Shown piece by piece: positions 23,282-34,335 of a DNA stretch of 64,000 nt. A program made the translations under genes and the position numbers. This DNA is from Myrica gale. Its lineage: Eukaryota > Streptophyta > Magnoliopsida > Fagales > Myricaceae. The stretch is taken from positions 17,491,501 through 17,555,500 of the forward strand of contig OZ005605.1 of the NCBI GenBank assembly GCA_963930655.1. Direction: 5' to 3'. Each line of letters begins with the position of its first letter. The stretch's first letter is position 1. The notes beneath the pieces were generated by a model. That model searched no databases. It was given only the letters and a program-made list of their open reading frames with translations, and was not told the origin of the DNA.

Positions 23282-23717
23282 TTTGTTACCTGTTCTACTG
23301 AGGCTGCGTTTGCGTGTTAAAATTTTACACCTCTAAAATTTTAACACAATAAAATATTACAATATAATCTCTCTCTCCCATCAAATCACTACTTTTCACT
23401 ACAAAAATATAAAAAAATACCTATCTCTTCACTTTTTCACTAAACCCAATACCTAAAATTTTAACAACAATAAAATTTTACAAAACAAACACACCCTGAG
23501 TATCTTAAGAAAACAAAGAAAGAATGTGATATTACCTAATGAAATGATACCAGCACGTCTTAAATTTGATCTTCCAAAGAGACATAAAAAAAGCAAATAT
23601 ACTAACCCAGTACCCAGATTTAAGTACTAAAAACGACAAGAATTTTAGTCTGTGATAACGTGAAGGCCTCGTGAGCCATAATAACCTCACATTCCTTATC
23701 AACTTCTGTTGTTTTGT
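23282..23717. other. intergenic DNA before the hAT element
   Basis: A TTAAAATTTTA-rich stretch around 23317-23480 contains short inverted copies of ACACCTCTAAAATTTTAACA-like sequence, possibly a small MITE, but no TSD was established. Confidence 0.3.
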
Positions 23718-24195
23718 TAGGGTTGTTCAACTCCGGTGTAGGTGCCGGTTTTTGCCAAAACCGGCACCTACACCGGGTAGACCGGTTTTAAATAATTGCC
23801 ACCTACACCTACACCGTTAAGGGCAAAAACCGACCCTTAGCGGTGGCGGTTTCCGGTTATCCTACATTCATATTGAGTCATTTTTTTTAACATTTTACTC
23901 ACTTGGCCTAATGTATTTTTTCTTTTTTCTGTTGGTCCATTAATCACATATCAATAAAATCTAAACTAATAAAATCCAAAATCAATAAACTTAGAGAACA
24001 TTACAACAAGATGAGAATCTAAAGTCTCAACCAATAAAATTCAAAATAATAAACTTACAAAAGTAACTGTAAGAACATCATAAAGACTGGTAACTCCTTC
24101 AAATCTCTACTCCTCGATCTCCGTCGCTAAGATGGATATCTCTACACAATATATTTAAATATACCAAGTTATAATTTATAAAAAGAAAATAATAT

Positions 24196-24444
24196 TCAAA
24201 CTAATAAACTAACAAAAACAGAAATAAAATTACCCGAGTCAATCGTATAAGTTTGTGGATCTTCTGTCATATCAGAAGTCATGTCCTCCTCCTCCGCAAT
24301 AGGGTCGCATCTCATCCAATTTTGAGCACAAATGAGACCTTCGGCAGTTTTTGGGGCCAATGAACTCCGAAATGGATCCAATATCTGACCTCCAGTGCTA
24401 AATACTGACTCAGAAGGTACCGTGGTAATAGGAATTGTCAACAC
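24196..24444 (-). pseudogene. hAT transposase C-terminal dimerisation domain
   Basis: The frame reads MLTIPITTVPSESVFSTGGQ, then LDPFRSSLAPKT and ALICAQNW-like residues (here GLICAQNWMR), the diagnostic end of BED-finger RICESLEEPER-type transposases. The BED finger and catalytic core are missing, so no active enzyme can be made. Confidence 0.9.
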
Positions 24445-24527
24445 CGAAAGAGAAAGTGTACATTGTAGGTGTTTTGGGATTGCTTGTTGGTGCCAGGAGA
24501 AACACTTTTCAGCCTAAGTGTTGAAGG

Positions 24528-24799
24528 TGTCGACACATATCATCATGGTGTCGACACATCAGTCATACACCAGAATGCATGTTCCAAGCTGAAGTGAAGG
24601 TGTCGACACATAGACCAAGAAGTGTCGACACATTGCACTGTCAACAGAATGAAGATTTAAAGGCAAAGCTGATGGTGTCGACACATGGGAGAATGGTGTC
24701 GACACATTGCACATACACCCAAATGGATGGTTTCAAGACAAATTTGAAGGGTCAACATATTGAAGGGAAGTGTCGACACATTGGACATAAGTGTCGAGA
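24528..24799. repeat. tandem array of about 74 bp with paired TGTCGACA palindromes
   Basis: Perfect TGTCGACA occurs at 24528, 24549, 24601, 24623, 24676, 24697 and 24771, with degenerate copies at 24750 and 24792. Each unit holds two palindromes 21-22 bp apart, and units repeat every 73-75 bp, about four times. It lies inside the hAT remnant. Confidence 0.92.
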
Positions 24800-27700
24800 T
24801 AAAACTCATTGACCAGATTGAAACACAAGATAAGACACACCTAGAACCTCATAAACTTTTGAAAAATTCCAGACAGCTTTCACACAGCTTCACTACAAAT
24901 TCACCCAAGATCGACTCAATATGTATCTGTGTGTCATCTTCAAACATATATGACTGCCATAGTGAATAGGTAGTCATAGACATCATAACCATCGACTCAA
25001 CTCAGAGGAGACTAATCAAAATCTTCAGACAACAACATTTTAAATATTGTTTCTAGTTTTACAATATAATATTTGCAATCATGTTAGTTCAATGGCTCCT
25101 GTTTAAGCAGCGTTTGCATTCTCCAAAACTGGTGCCACTTTCTTATAAATGATATGATCCATAGCAATTCACATACCAGATCCCACTTTCAGTTCAAACA
25201 ACATCAAAAGCTAATTTTTCCAGAGACAACAAAAGAAAATGAAATGAGACAACAAAAATAGAGCACCAACAGGCTTACCTGGAGCTTTTACATCAATTGG
25301 ATTCGCGCAGAGGGGGGGAGGTACCACTTTGAGAAAGAGAGGGCTGGCCGCTGGGTCACGGACAAGGGCAGAGGGGGGGGATGGCTCACGGTCACGGGTC
25401 ACAGACAACTGGACAAGTGCAAAGGGGGAGATTTTGGCCGACTGAGGAGTAGGGGAGTCAGGGACTCGACGGGGAGTGGGGGGGACTCGTGAGGCACTGA
25501 GGCAGAAGGCAGTGAGGAGTGAGGACTGACTGAGGGGTCGACTGAGTTAGGACTTAGGGCAAACTGAAAGTGTAAAACGATTCGTTTTGACATTAAAAAA
25601 AAATCAAAACCCGGTGTCCCGGTACCCGGGAACCCGGTGCCGGGTAACCCGGGAACCGAGAACAGCACCGGGTTTTTAACAAAACCTCAAACCAGCACCG
25701 GCACCGGTGAAGTCGGGTACCGACAACCCGGTGCCGGTGCCACCGGAAAATTCCGGTGGCACTGAACAGCCCTAGTTTTGTTTTGGTTCTTGGAACTTGA
25801 AAAGCTAAACTTCATAAAATAGTGTCGTATTGTATTCCAACAGTAAAAACTACCAGAATACAGATGTCCTGCTACAACACCCAACCATTTTCTCCCCCCC
25901 TCACACTGCCCTCCTCTTCACGCACATTTTCCTCCATTCAAACCGACCACTGTCACCCTACGCCTTTTCAGAAGTACACGCATTCTAGACCCCTCGCTAC
26001 CACCACCACCACCACCATTCCCGTTCCCTTACTCGCCTCCACGTCCACGTCCACCTCCACCGGCACTCCCACGGCAAAACCCTTATCTCAGGACTCATGG
26101 GTCGAATCTCTTCGCTCCCAAGTCCGGTCCAATCTCTTCTGGGAATCCATCTTGACATACACCCAAATGGTAACTTTGGCGGGTATTTCACCCGACAACT
26201 TTGCTTTTCCGGCTGTCCTCAAGGCTGTGGTGGCCCTTCAGGACTTGAATCTCGGAAAACAGATTCATGCCCACGTTTTCAAGTTTGGGTACGGGTCCTC
26301 TTCGGTTACCGTGGCTAATACCCTAGTTCATATGTATGGGAAATTTGGGGATATGGGGGACGTGTACAGGGTGTTTGACAGAATGATCGAAAGAGACCAA
26401 GTTTCCTGGAACTCCATCATTGCTTCATATTGTCGGTTTCAGGAATGGGAACTTGCTTTGGAGGCGTTTCAGTTAATGTTGTTTGACAATATGGCACCTA
26501 GCTCATTCACGTTAGTAAGCGTGGCACTAGCTTGTTCCAATTTGCATTGCCATGATGCCATGATAGCTTGCGGCTTGGTCAGCAGGTGCATGCAAATTGT
26601 TTGAGAACGGGGAATTGGAGAACATTTGGATGAAAGGGGATGGGACTTTATAGGTGGGGCTATTTCCATAGATGACAATTATCCGCCTAAACAATGCTTT
26701 CATGGCAATGTATGCTAAACTAGGAAGGGTTACAGACTCGCGAGCATTGTTTGAATTATTTAAGGACCGTGATATGGTTTCATGGAACACCATGATAAGT
26801 TCTTTCTCTCAGAGCGATCACTTTTTAGAAGCGTTATTGTTCTTGCGTCTTTTGGTTCTTGAAGGAATTAAGCCTGATGGTGTCACCTTAGCAAGTGTAC
26901 TTCCCGCATGCTCTCATTTGGAAATGTTAGACAGAGGGAAAGAGATTCATGCGCATGCCTTGAAAAATATAAATTTATCTGAGAACTCTTTTGTGGGTAG
27001 TGCTTTGGTTGACATGTATAGCAACTGTCTACAAGTTGAAAGTGGTCGCCGAGTCTTCAATGGTATCTTGGAGAGGAGTACTTTTAATGCTATGATTACT
27101 GGCTGTGCCCAAAATGAGTATGATAGAGAGGCCTTGGACCTCTTCATTCAAATGGAAGCACATGATGGAATCAGTCCAAATGGCACCACAATGTCCAGTG
27201 TGTTGCCAGCTTGTGGGCTTTGTGAATTGTTCTCTGACAAGGAAGGTATGCATGGGTGGATAATAAAGAGGGGTTTGGAGAGGGATAGGTACGTGCGGAA
27301 CACACTTATGAACATGTAGTTCAAGATGGGGAAGATAGAGAAATCTCAATATATATATTTAGGACTATGGAGGTAAGAGATATAGTGTCGTGGAACACAA
27401 TGATCACTGGCTATGTCATTTGTGGACACCATGATGACGCACTCAACCTGCTACATGAGATGCAAAAAATAGAAACAAAAAGATTAAAGATCGTGATTTT
27501 CAGGATGAGAACAGGGTTCTCCTAAAACCAAATTCAGTCACACGCATGACAGTTCTGCCAGGTTGTGCTGCCCTTGCAGCGCTAGCAAAGGGGAAATAGA
27601 TACATGCTTATGCCACGAGACATATGTTGGCATCAGATGTTGCAGTGGGTAGTGCATTGGTTGACATGTATGCAAAATGTGGCTGCTTGAACTTAGCTAG

Positions 27701-27914
27701 GAGAGTGTTTGACAAGATGCCCATAAAGAATGTAATCACTTGGAATGTTCTCATCATGGCTTTTGGGATGCATGGAAGAGGTGGGGAAGCCTTTGAACTT
27801 TTTAAGAATATGTCAGAAGGAGACAAGAGTGACGGTTTAAGGCCTACTCTGGTTACATTTATTGCTATATTTGCAGCATGTAGCCACTCTGGGATGGTAG
27901 ATGAAGGCCTATAC

Positions 27915-30598
27915 TTTTTTTTTTTGATAAGTAAGCCAATTTATTAAGAGAAAGAAAAACAGGAAAAAACAATGGAGTCAGCAGTACAAGAGAAAATACT
28001 GAAGAGTCCAAACCCAAACATAGAAGAGAACCCAAAAAGGAACACAAGGCCCAAAGAACACCAAGAAAAACCAACCACCCACACCTCTCAACCCTCACCC
28101 CACAAGACAACAAAGCACCCTCACCCACCCACCCGCAAACCTAGAGCCATCTAAGGGATACCCCAATCAGTCCAGCCCAAAACACACAGTCTTCCTAGCG
28201 ATCGAAGAAGACTCTTCATAGTTCACCGAAGACTTCAAGCCCTTCAACTCCCTGAGCATCTTTCCCCCGATTTTTGGGACATTTTCGAGCGAGGCTTCAC
28301 CCGATCGCGTTCCAAAGCTGCAAAAAGATCTCTCAGCTTATCCTCTTGACCACCACACGACACCCCAACCATCTGACCCATAGAGGAGACCATATCCAAG
28401 ACCCACGCCGGAGATTCTCCTCCCAAACACTCTCCCTTCTCTCGAGTATCTTTTTTTTTCCCTCTCTTCTGCTTGTTTTTTGAGGGATGGCATTCATCAA
28501 CTTTCTCGTGGTATAAGATTTCGAGGCTTTAAGTTTCTGAAATGGTTGAACAAGGCGGCTCTTGCTGGACTCGTATGGGGTACTCCTGGAGTTTTAGAGT
28601 TGAGGCGAAAGACTTTGAGGTGTCGATGGGAGGGAGGGGTGTGATTAAACTTACAGAATGGAGTAGGAAGTCCCTCAGTTCCATTTTTTGGGTAGATTCG
28701 GAGCAGTTTGGATGGTGAACTTAGCTGGCAAGCTCTTGGAGGCTGCTGTCGATCAAGACTTTGTTTCCAAGTTTAATGATGGCTCTCGAGCCTTCTTAGC
28801 CCAGAGGTGTGAAAATAGAGCTGAGAGATACGTCGCAATAGCAGAGTATGGTGGAGGTCGTAAGAAAGGAGTGGTGATGATTCCTGAGGGTAGAGGTAGT
28901 GCTGGGTGGAAGACGATGGCTGATTGTCTTCAGGAGGTGGTGGACCACCTCGGAAATGTCAGGCAAGGCAGGACAGAGGTGGGGGTGAGAGGCATAGTCA
29001 TGGCGTCTCTTATGCTGGCGTGGTCAAGTCGGGGCTTTCGACGGTGGTCTCCGACGTGCCTTCGTCGTTTGTGAAACGAGACGTCTCCGATGGTAGAGGC
29101 GCAATCATTTCGCGTGTGCAGTTGCCCAAGATGCCTGCACAGCAAGCGACTATTCATGTTCCCAATGTTGGCGGGGTAGCTGGTCGTCTCTGCCCGAGGC
29201 ATGTTCGTTATAGATTGGAGTCTATGCGCAGGGAACTGAACCGCCTTTTAGAGGTTTTGGACGTTAGGGACGATGTGGGCTTGTTATGTCAGGACTGTAA
29301 GAGTGGGGAAAATGGGGCGGTAACAGCAGATGGGCCAGTTTTTTCCTCGCATGGGCCTGTTGTGAAGGAGAAGGAGCAAGTGTCATTATGTGAGGATAAG
29401 GGGTCACGTGGGCTTGGGTCTGGGCCTTTTGTTGGGTCTGTGAGGGAGAGGGGAATTGGGCTTGTAGCAAGGTCGGGTGGGGAAGTTTCTGGTGGTTTTG
29501 AGGAACCGACGTCTACGGGAGCCATAGTGGGCCCCCAGCTAACCGACTCGGAAGGGGTCCACGTCCATCAGCTTCGGGAGGAAGGGTCGACGCCGTCTGA
29601 AGTGGCAATGGGTCCAGCCGGTGTTCTCCGACGCCGGGAGCTCTTGTCGACTCTGATCGGCCCCCTGCCACCAACGACTTCAAAGGGGTGGGGAGTGGGC
29701 ATTCTCCCGCCAGTTCGCCGGTGTCTTCTGTGGCTGCCGGCGATAGCCTGGTGGCTATTCAGGCGACGGAGTCTCCTCCGGCAGATCTGGTGGCCTCCCT
29801 CAGCAGAACTCATGGGCTGGAGCTGTCGAGTGGTGAGCCAGAGGGGCTCTCTTCGTGTGGGCCTGCAGTCGGGCTTGTTGAAGACCCGACCCACACGGTT
29901 TCTATCGTTGGTAACGACAAGGGCTCGTAGGAGGTGCCGACCCACCTGACGTCTTCTCTTGGCGGAAGACTCGATGGCACGCTGGGAGTCACCCAACCCC
30001 AGTGGTCGGCGGCAAGTTTCTCTTCGGTGTTGTCGGCGAATGGAGGTCAGGGAATCGTTGTCTTGCCGGTGCCGGTTTCACCTCCGGCTGCCTTGCTCTT
30101 GGGCCCGTGTGAGTCTGTTCAGCTCCCGGAGTCGCTGAAGCCGCCGGGTTTGGTCCGGGTGGCAACGGAAAGTGCCGCAGAAGTTCGTGGAAGGGTTGTG
30201 GAGCCCTCTTTTGTTCCTGGTGGGCTCCCAGCAGTGGTTTCTCTTTCGGGGGAGGGTCGAGTTGAGCTGGAAGGATGCCGTGAGAGTTCTATTCCTACAG
30301 TACTCGTTGGTGCCTCTCACCTTAAGGATGATTCTGATAGTGAAGAGGGCAATAGGGTAGAAGGGGTCGCTCTTGTGGTAGACGCTGATCTAGAGAGGGC
30401 TCGGGCAGGGGTGGTTCTTTCTCCCGGGGTCTGTTTGGGTGGTCCGGAGGTGGGGGAGTGTTCGCGGCTGGTTTGTGTTGAGAGCTCTGTTGGACCAAAT
30501 TTGGAGGTTGGAGAGCTTCGGGACAATGATGAGAGGGAGTTGGCGTATGTGGATGATCTTTCGACCGAACCCTTCGCGGTTAATTTCCCTCATTATTC
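27915..30598 (-). mobile_element. LINE with internal inversion (twin-priming structure)
   Basis: Reading on the minus strand, the element ends at 27915 in a poly(A) run (11 T on the plus strand) preceded by CTTACTTATC, with AATAAA about 20 bp earlier. The minus-strand segment 27915 to about 28450 also encodes the ORF1 C-terminus (GESPAWVLDMVSSMGQMVGVSC, then a RELKGLKSSVNYEE block). The rest, about 28450-30598, lies on the plus strand and encodes ORF1 from its beginning to EPFAVNFP. The two parts are adjacent in a source ORF1 but lie head to head here. ORF2 (endonuclease and reverse transcriptase) is absent. No TSD was found, which is not unusual for inverted LINE insertions. Confidence 0.8.
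28542..30598 (+). pseudogene. LINE ORF1 (inverted part), frameshifted
   Basis: ORF1 of plant L1-type elements binds RNA. The start MVEQGGSCWTRMGYSWSFRV is followed by VEAKDFEVSMGGRG and WSRKSLSSIF. The frame then shifts near 28685 into VDFVSKF-like sequence with AFLAQRCENRAERYVAIAEY and GVVMIPEGRGSAGWK, a block typical of Fagales LINE ORF1 proteins. Another shift near 28950 leads into a long low-complexity Gly/Val/Glu-rich region open in several frames (28924-29949 and 29934-30608). High GC content makes long chance frames here, so the individual reading frames should not be taken as genes. Confidence 0.7.
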
Positions 30599-31348
30599 CA
30601 CAGAATGAAAGAGGACCATGGGGTTGAACCTGCGTCAGACCACTATGCTGCTGTGGTGGACTTGCTTGGTCGAGCTGGTCAGCTGGAAGAAGAATACGAA
30701 CTTATCAAGACCATGTCTTCTGAATTTGACAAAATAGATGCATGGAGTAGCTTGCTTGGTGCTTGTTCGATGTATAAGAATGTAGAGATTGGGGAGATTG
30801 CAGCTAAGAATCTTCTTCAATTAGAGCCAAATGTTGCTAGCCACTATGTTCTACTGTCTAATATCTACTCTTCTGCCGGACTCTGGGAAAAGGCAATGGA
30901 TATCCGGAAAATGATGAAGGAAATGGGAGTGAGAAAAGAACCTGGGTGTAGTTGGATTGAGTTTGGTGATGAGGTCCATAAGTTTGTGGCGGGGAATATA
31001 TCACACCCACAAGTTGAGCAGCTCCATGGATTTCTTGAAACCCTGTCAGAAAGGATGAGAAAGGAGGGTTATGTACCTGATACTTCTTGTGTGCTTCACA
31101 ACGTGGATGAGGAGGAGAAAGAAACTTTACTCTGTGGGCACAGTGAGAAACTGGCAATAGCTTTTGGTATTCTCAACACCCGTCCTGGTACTACCATTAG
31201 GGTCGCTAAAAACCTTCGAGTTTGTAATGACTGCCATGCTGCTACTAAGTTTATCTCAAAGATAGTAGACAGGGAGATCATTGTGAGAGATGTGAGGAGG
31301 TTCCACCATTTCAGAAATGAGACTTGTTCATGCGGGGATTACTGGTAA

Positions 31349-32060
31349 AATTGGTGCCGGAACTCATGTGGACTAACACAGTTTTCCTTAAATCCTGGAC
31401 CATCTGGTATTGTTCTCAAATGACGTTTTCCCATTGCTCTGTAAGTAACATACATCATGTAAAACTGCATTGAATCTTCAAATGTGCTGTAGCCACGAGT
31501 AACAGTAAGGGAAGTTGCAAAACAAAAAAAAATTGTTTTATTCTGACTCTCAATCACGAATCTTTAGTTGTTCAGATTTTGTTGTTATCACCAGCTTCTG
31601 AAAGTCCCAATATATCCACGAGACTAGAGCTACGAGGATTGGTACAATGTGTTCTTCAACTAATGCTATCTTGTTATTTAACTAAAACATAAGAAAATCT
31701 GATTGCTAAGCGAACTTCAGCTTGAACTTGAAGCATCACAGGTACAGTATGCCTTCTGCTTGGGTCAACTGACGCTGCTGGAATGGATCACAGGTACAGT
31801 ATGCCTTTCACCAACTGACGCTGCTGGAATGGATTAAAGTCATCCTACATCCAAATTGAAAGTTGGGAATTCCAATAAAAGACCAACATCACTTCTAGAT
31901 TTTCGCCACAGTTACGGTCGACCTGATTTGGTGGTTTAGAAATGATCTGGTGCATCAAGGAACAAAGTAGGGTGTCCAATCAATAGTTGCAAAGATTCAC
32001 AGAGCTACTCGGGAACATATGGCGTCCTGGAATGTCAAAGAAACCAGATTGCAGGCCACA
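31349..32060. other. intergenic DNA downstream of the PPR pseudogene
   Basis: A 52-bp tandem duplication lies at about 31737-31842 (GGTACAGTATGCCT starts at 31741 and 31793). The end of the stretch leads into a LINE RNase H remnant. Confidence 0.6.
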
Positions 32061-32460
32061 ACCTGGTCTGGTACTATAAAGATCAACTTTGACACGACGT
32101 TTAGAGAGGAATTTGCAATAGGGGCTGTGGTTTCTGCGTGATCATAAAGGAAAGGTTGTGGAAGCCCAGATCTGCAATGAGATTGTAGACAGTCCGCTGG
32201 AGGGTGAGGCAGTAGTAGCGCAGTTGGGAATCCAAGATGCCATAAGAAGAGATCTCAAATCTGTCCAGCTTGAAGGTGATGCCCTTCTAGCGATCAAAGC
32301 TCTTTAGAATTTCCTCAAGAGAGAGGAGTGGCGAATTCACAGCAGGATGGAGGCTATTCATCCAATCAAAGCCATTTTGATCTTGTGGAGTTTAAGTTTG
32401 TTAAGAGAGATGCTAACTGCATGGCACATCATTTAGCTAGTTGGGCTCTCTCAGTTTTTG
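32061..32460 (+). pseudogene. LINE-type RNase H domain fragment
   Basis: A broken frame encodes KINFDTTFREEFAIGAVV, then after a shift LRDHKGKVVEAQ, PLEGEAVVAQLGIQDA, LEGDALLAIKAL and, in another frame, FVKRDANCMAHHLASWAL. This is the RVT_3-type RNase H domain at the C-terminus of plant LINE ORF2 proteins. An in-frame TAG follows AIKAL, and there are at least two shifts. No reverse transcriptase lies upstream, so the fragment is isolated. Confidence 0.8.
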
Positions 32461-32533
32461 ACTAGAGGCTGCCCTGATGAATCTGAGCATTTCCTGGATT
32501 TAGTGTGGACGTATGAGGGGGCTGACCCCCCCC

Positions 32534-34022
32534 TGTCACGCCCCAAAAATCAACATTTGAAATTTTCATTAAAACAACTTTGAGACATCATTTCCTTTAT
32601 TCTAAATAAAAACGTCATCAAAACTTCAATGCTTTAAAACATAAACTCGTACAATTTTCAAAACAATACTACTCCCGCCCGTATGCCATCTAAGTATCAT
32701 CCTTGTCACGTTCTTCAAAAATCTCTGAAAGTGGGGAAAATAATAACGGAGTGAGTTCGACAACTCAGTAAGCAGAGAATAAAAATATATATTCTTTTCT
32801 TTGAAAATAATACTCAATTCAGTGAACAGAAATACAGAAAATAAAATAGCTTTTTCAGAAAATCCCCTTGACATCAACAGTAAGCCACATTGACCCCTGT
32901 GGCAGGGTTGTGCAACGACTTAACCGGCGGCCAAACCGAATTAAGCCAACAGAAAGTGGAGTTTGCCCTACTAAGACTTAGCCACGTACGCTAAGTGTGC
33001 ACCAGGGAGAAACCCACACAGAAACCAATCCGAAGAATGGGCGCACCAGTAATCAGTAATGAGTTGGTACCAACAGCAGCAGTAATCAGTAATCAGAATA
33101 TCGCCTCGGGGTTTGAAAACAATATAATATATAATATCAGAACTCAGATTTAAAATCAGAAATGATGTTCAACAGAATACAGAATCTCTAAGAAATAATT
33201 CAGAACAGTCATATAAACAATCTCAGTAGGTCTTTTAAAATTCCACATTTGTTTTTAGAATAACATAAATCTGCAATAAAATATTTTTCACAAAATCGTT
33301 TATGAAAACATGTTCATAATTTTTGAAGAAAAAAAACAATATAGTAGCTCCGCTTACCCGACTTGCTTCGATTAACGAACCGCCCTAAAATCCACGTATT
33401 GCAGCGACCCAAAAGAACCGAAGAAAATCGAGAAACTCAACAATGACCGAAATTGACCTAGAGAGAAAGATCTCAAAAATGCTAGAGGATTCACGTTTGA
33501 GAGGTGTGTTTTACCTTTGAACGAGCTCCCCCTTTTTATAGGTGAGGAGAACTCAAGATTTGGCTTAAAAATTCATTGTAAAATCTTGAAACTCATGTCT
33601 TTTCGAAATCCCCCATAAAACATGATAAATCAAATTAGTTATGAAGACTCTTCAAGATATTTGCAAAGAATTTGAATAGGCTTCGAAATCTAGGTAAAAT
33701 AAAGTGTAACAGAAGAGAAAATGAAGAGAGAGAGAGTGGTTGATGAGAGAGAAACGAATGGTCGGCGACCAGTCATGAAAAACGCAGGAATTCAAAAGGT
33801 TAGGGATGAGGAAGAAGAAGATTCAAAACTCAACGTTTCATTAAAATAAATTATGGCGAAAAGAAGTTTAAGTAGATTAAAACTTCATTAAACTTAATAA
33901 AAACGCCAGACGCCTCAGTGGTCATGAGATGCGCCTCTCTTCTCCTACAGTCCTGGTTCGAGTCCCAGCCTTGCAAAAACAATGTTTTCTTCTCTCTTTT
34001 TTCTAAAGACCGGGTTTTCACA
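32534..34022 (-). mobile_element. Gypsy-like LTR, probably solo
   Basis: The stretch begins TGTCACGCCCC and ends GGGTTTTCACA, the usual ends of a plant Gypsy LTR. Both flanks are C-runs, so a 5-bp TSD (CCCCC) is plausible but cannot be proved. A good TATA box on the minus strand (TATAAAAAGG, near 33534) and the lack of gag or pol suggest a solo LTR transcribed leftwards. The 1.49-kb length is plausible for such an LTR. Confidence 0.6.
33902..33975 (+). other. tRNA-like sequence with a perfect B box inside the LTR
   Basis: GGTTCGAGTCC at 33955-33965 is a perfect RNA polymerase III B box, in a possible T-arm (CTGG, loop, CCAG). An A-box-like CGCCTCAGTGGTC lies about 44 bp upstream. The acceptor stem does not close, so this is not a functional tRNA gene. 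It could be a tRNA-derived (SINE-like) remnant. Confidence 0.5.
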
Positions 34023-34335
34023 TCCCCCCCTTGGTTTGTTATGTTCTTATTCTCTGCTTTATGGAATAAAGTTTCTTTATTTTGATTTTTTTTTTTATAA
34101 AAAAGACCAGCAAACAAAAGAGAATAAGATTAGAAAAACAAAAACAAAAAACAAAAGAGAATAAGATTAAGGGAAAAAAGGACAAGAGACAAACTTTAAA
34201 GGTATAATAAAAAATTTTGCAAAGTCAAGAGTCCTAAACATTTCTATTAGTACTAACATTAGTCATTCAACTGATGATGCTTTTGGCAAATTAGCTAAAC
34301 AAAATTTTCCAATGTCTTTCATGTTGAAAACTTGA
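34023..34335. other. A-rich spacer before PTAC14
   Basis: Low-complexity A-rich DNA with no gene. It probably includes the PTAC14 3' UTR at its right end. Confidence 0.5.

Larger units (their letters stand above)
23718..25774 (-). mobile_element. hAT transposon remnant (RICESLEEPER-like)
   Basis: The left end reads TAGGGTTGTTCAACTCCGG. The right end on the other strand reads TAGGGCTGTTCAGTGCCACC. CCGGTGCC-rich subterminal repeats lie inside both ends. GTTTTGT flanks both sides (23711-23717 and 25775-25781), an imperfect 8-bp TSD. Transcription is on the minus strand: the GC-rich 5' part lies at 25210-25680 and the transposase C-terminus at 24196-24444. The middle is lost and replaced by the 74-bp palindrome array at 24528-24799. 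The element ends 48 bp before the first open codon of the OTP84-like pseudogene. Confidence 0.85.
25822..31348 (+). pseudogene. OTP84: DYW-class PPR RNA-editing factor (OTP84-like) pseudogene, split by a LINE
   Basis: OTP84 is a plastid C-to-U RNA-editing factor. The first part has a Ser/Thr/Pro-rich transit-like N-terminus, then PPR repeats (LGKQIHAHVFKFGYG, NTLVHMYGKFGD, RDQVSWNSIIASY). Damage: a frameshift near 26560; TAG at 27317-27319 within a repeat helix; a further shift near 27350; TAG at 27597-27599 before IHAYA; and a LINE insertion (about 27915-30598) between GMVDEGL and the segment resuming EDHGVEPASDHYAAVVDLL. The 3' part (30605-31348) is open and holds the E domain and a complete DYW domain with HSEKLAIAFGIL, CNDCH and the terminal CGDYW. 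The deaminase-like zinc ligands are all present, so this part is young or was conserved until late. Orthology with OTP84 is judged from memory of the family. Confidence 0.88.

Noticed and set aside
24528..24799. Direct repeats with regular spacing as a CRISPR-like array
   Set aside because: The host is a plant, the repeats are palindromic octamers in a diverged tandem unit, the intervals are not unique spacers, and no cas gene is present.
28924..30608. Long overlapping open frames (341, 224 and 142 codons) as possible new protein genes
   Set aside because: They lie in the GC-rich body of a LINE ORF1 inserted in the PPR pseudogene, overlap in several frames on both strands and carry no conserved motif of their own.
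33902..33975. A functional tRNA gene
   Set aside because: The B box is perfect, but the acceptor stem does not pair and no anticodon arm of normal size can be drawn.
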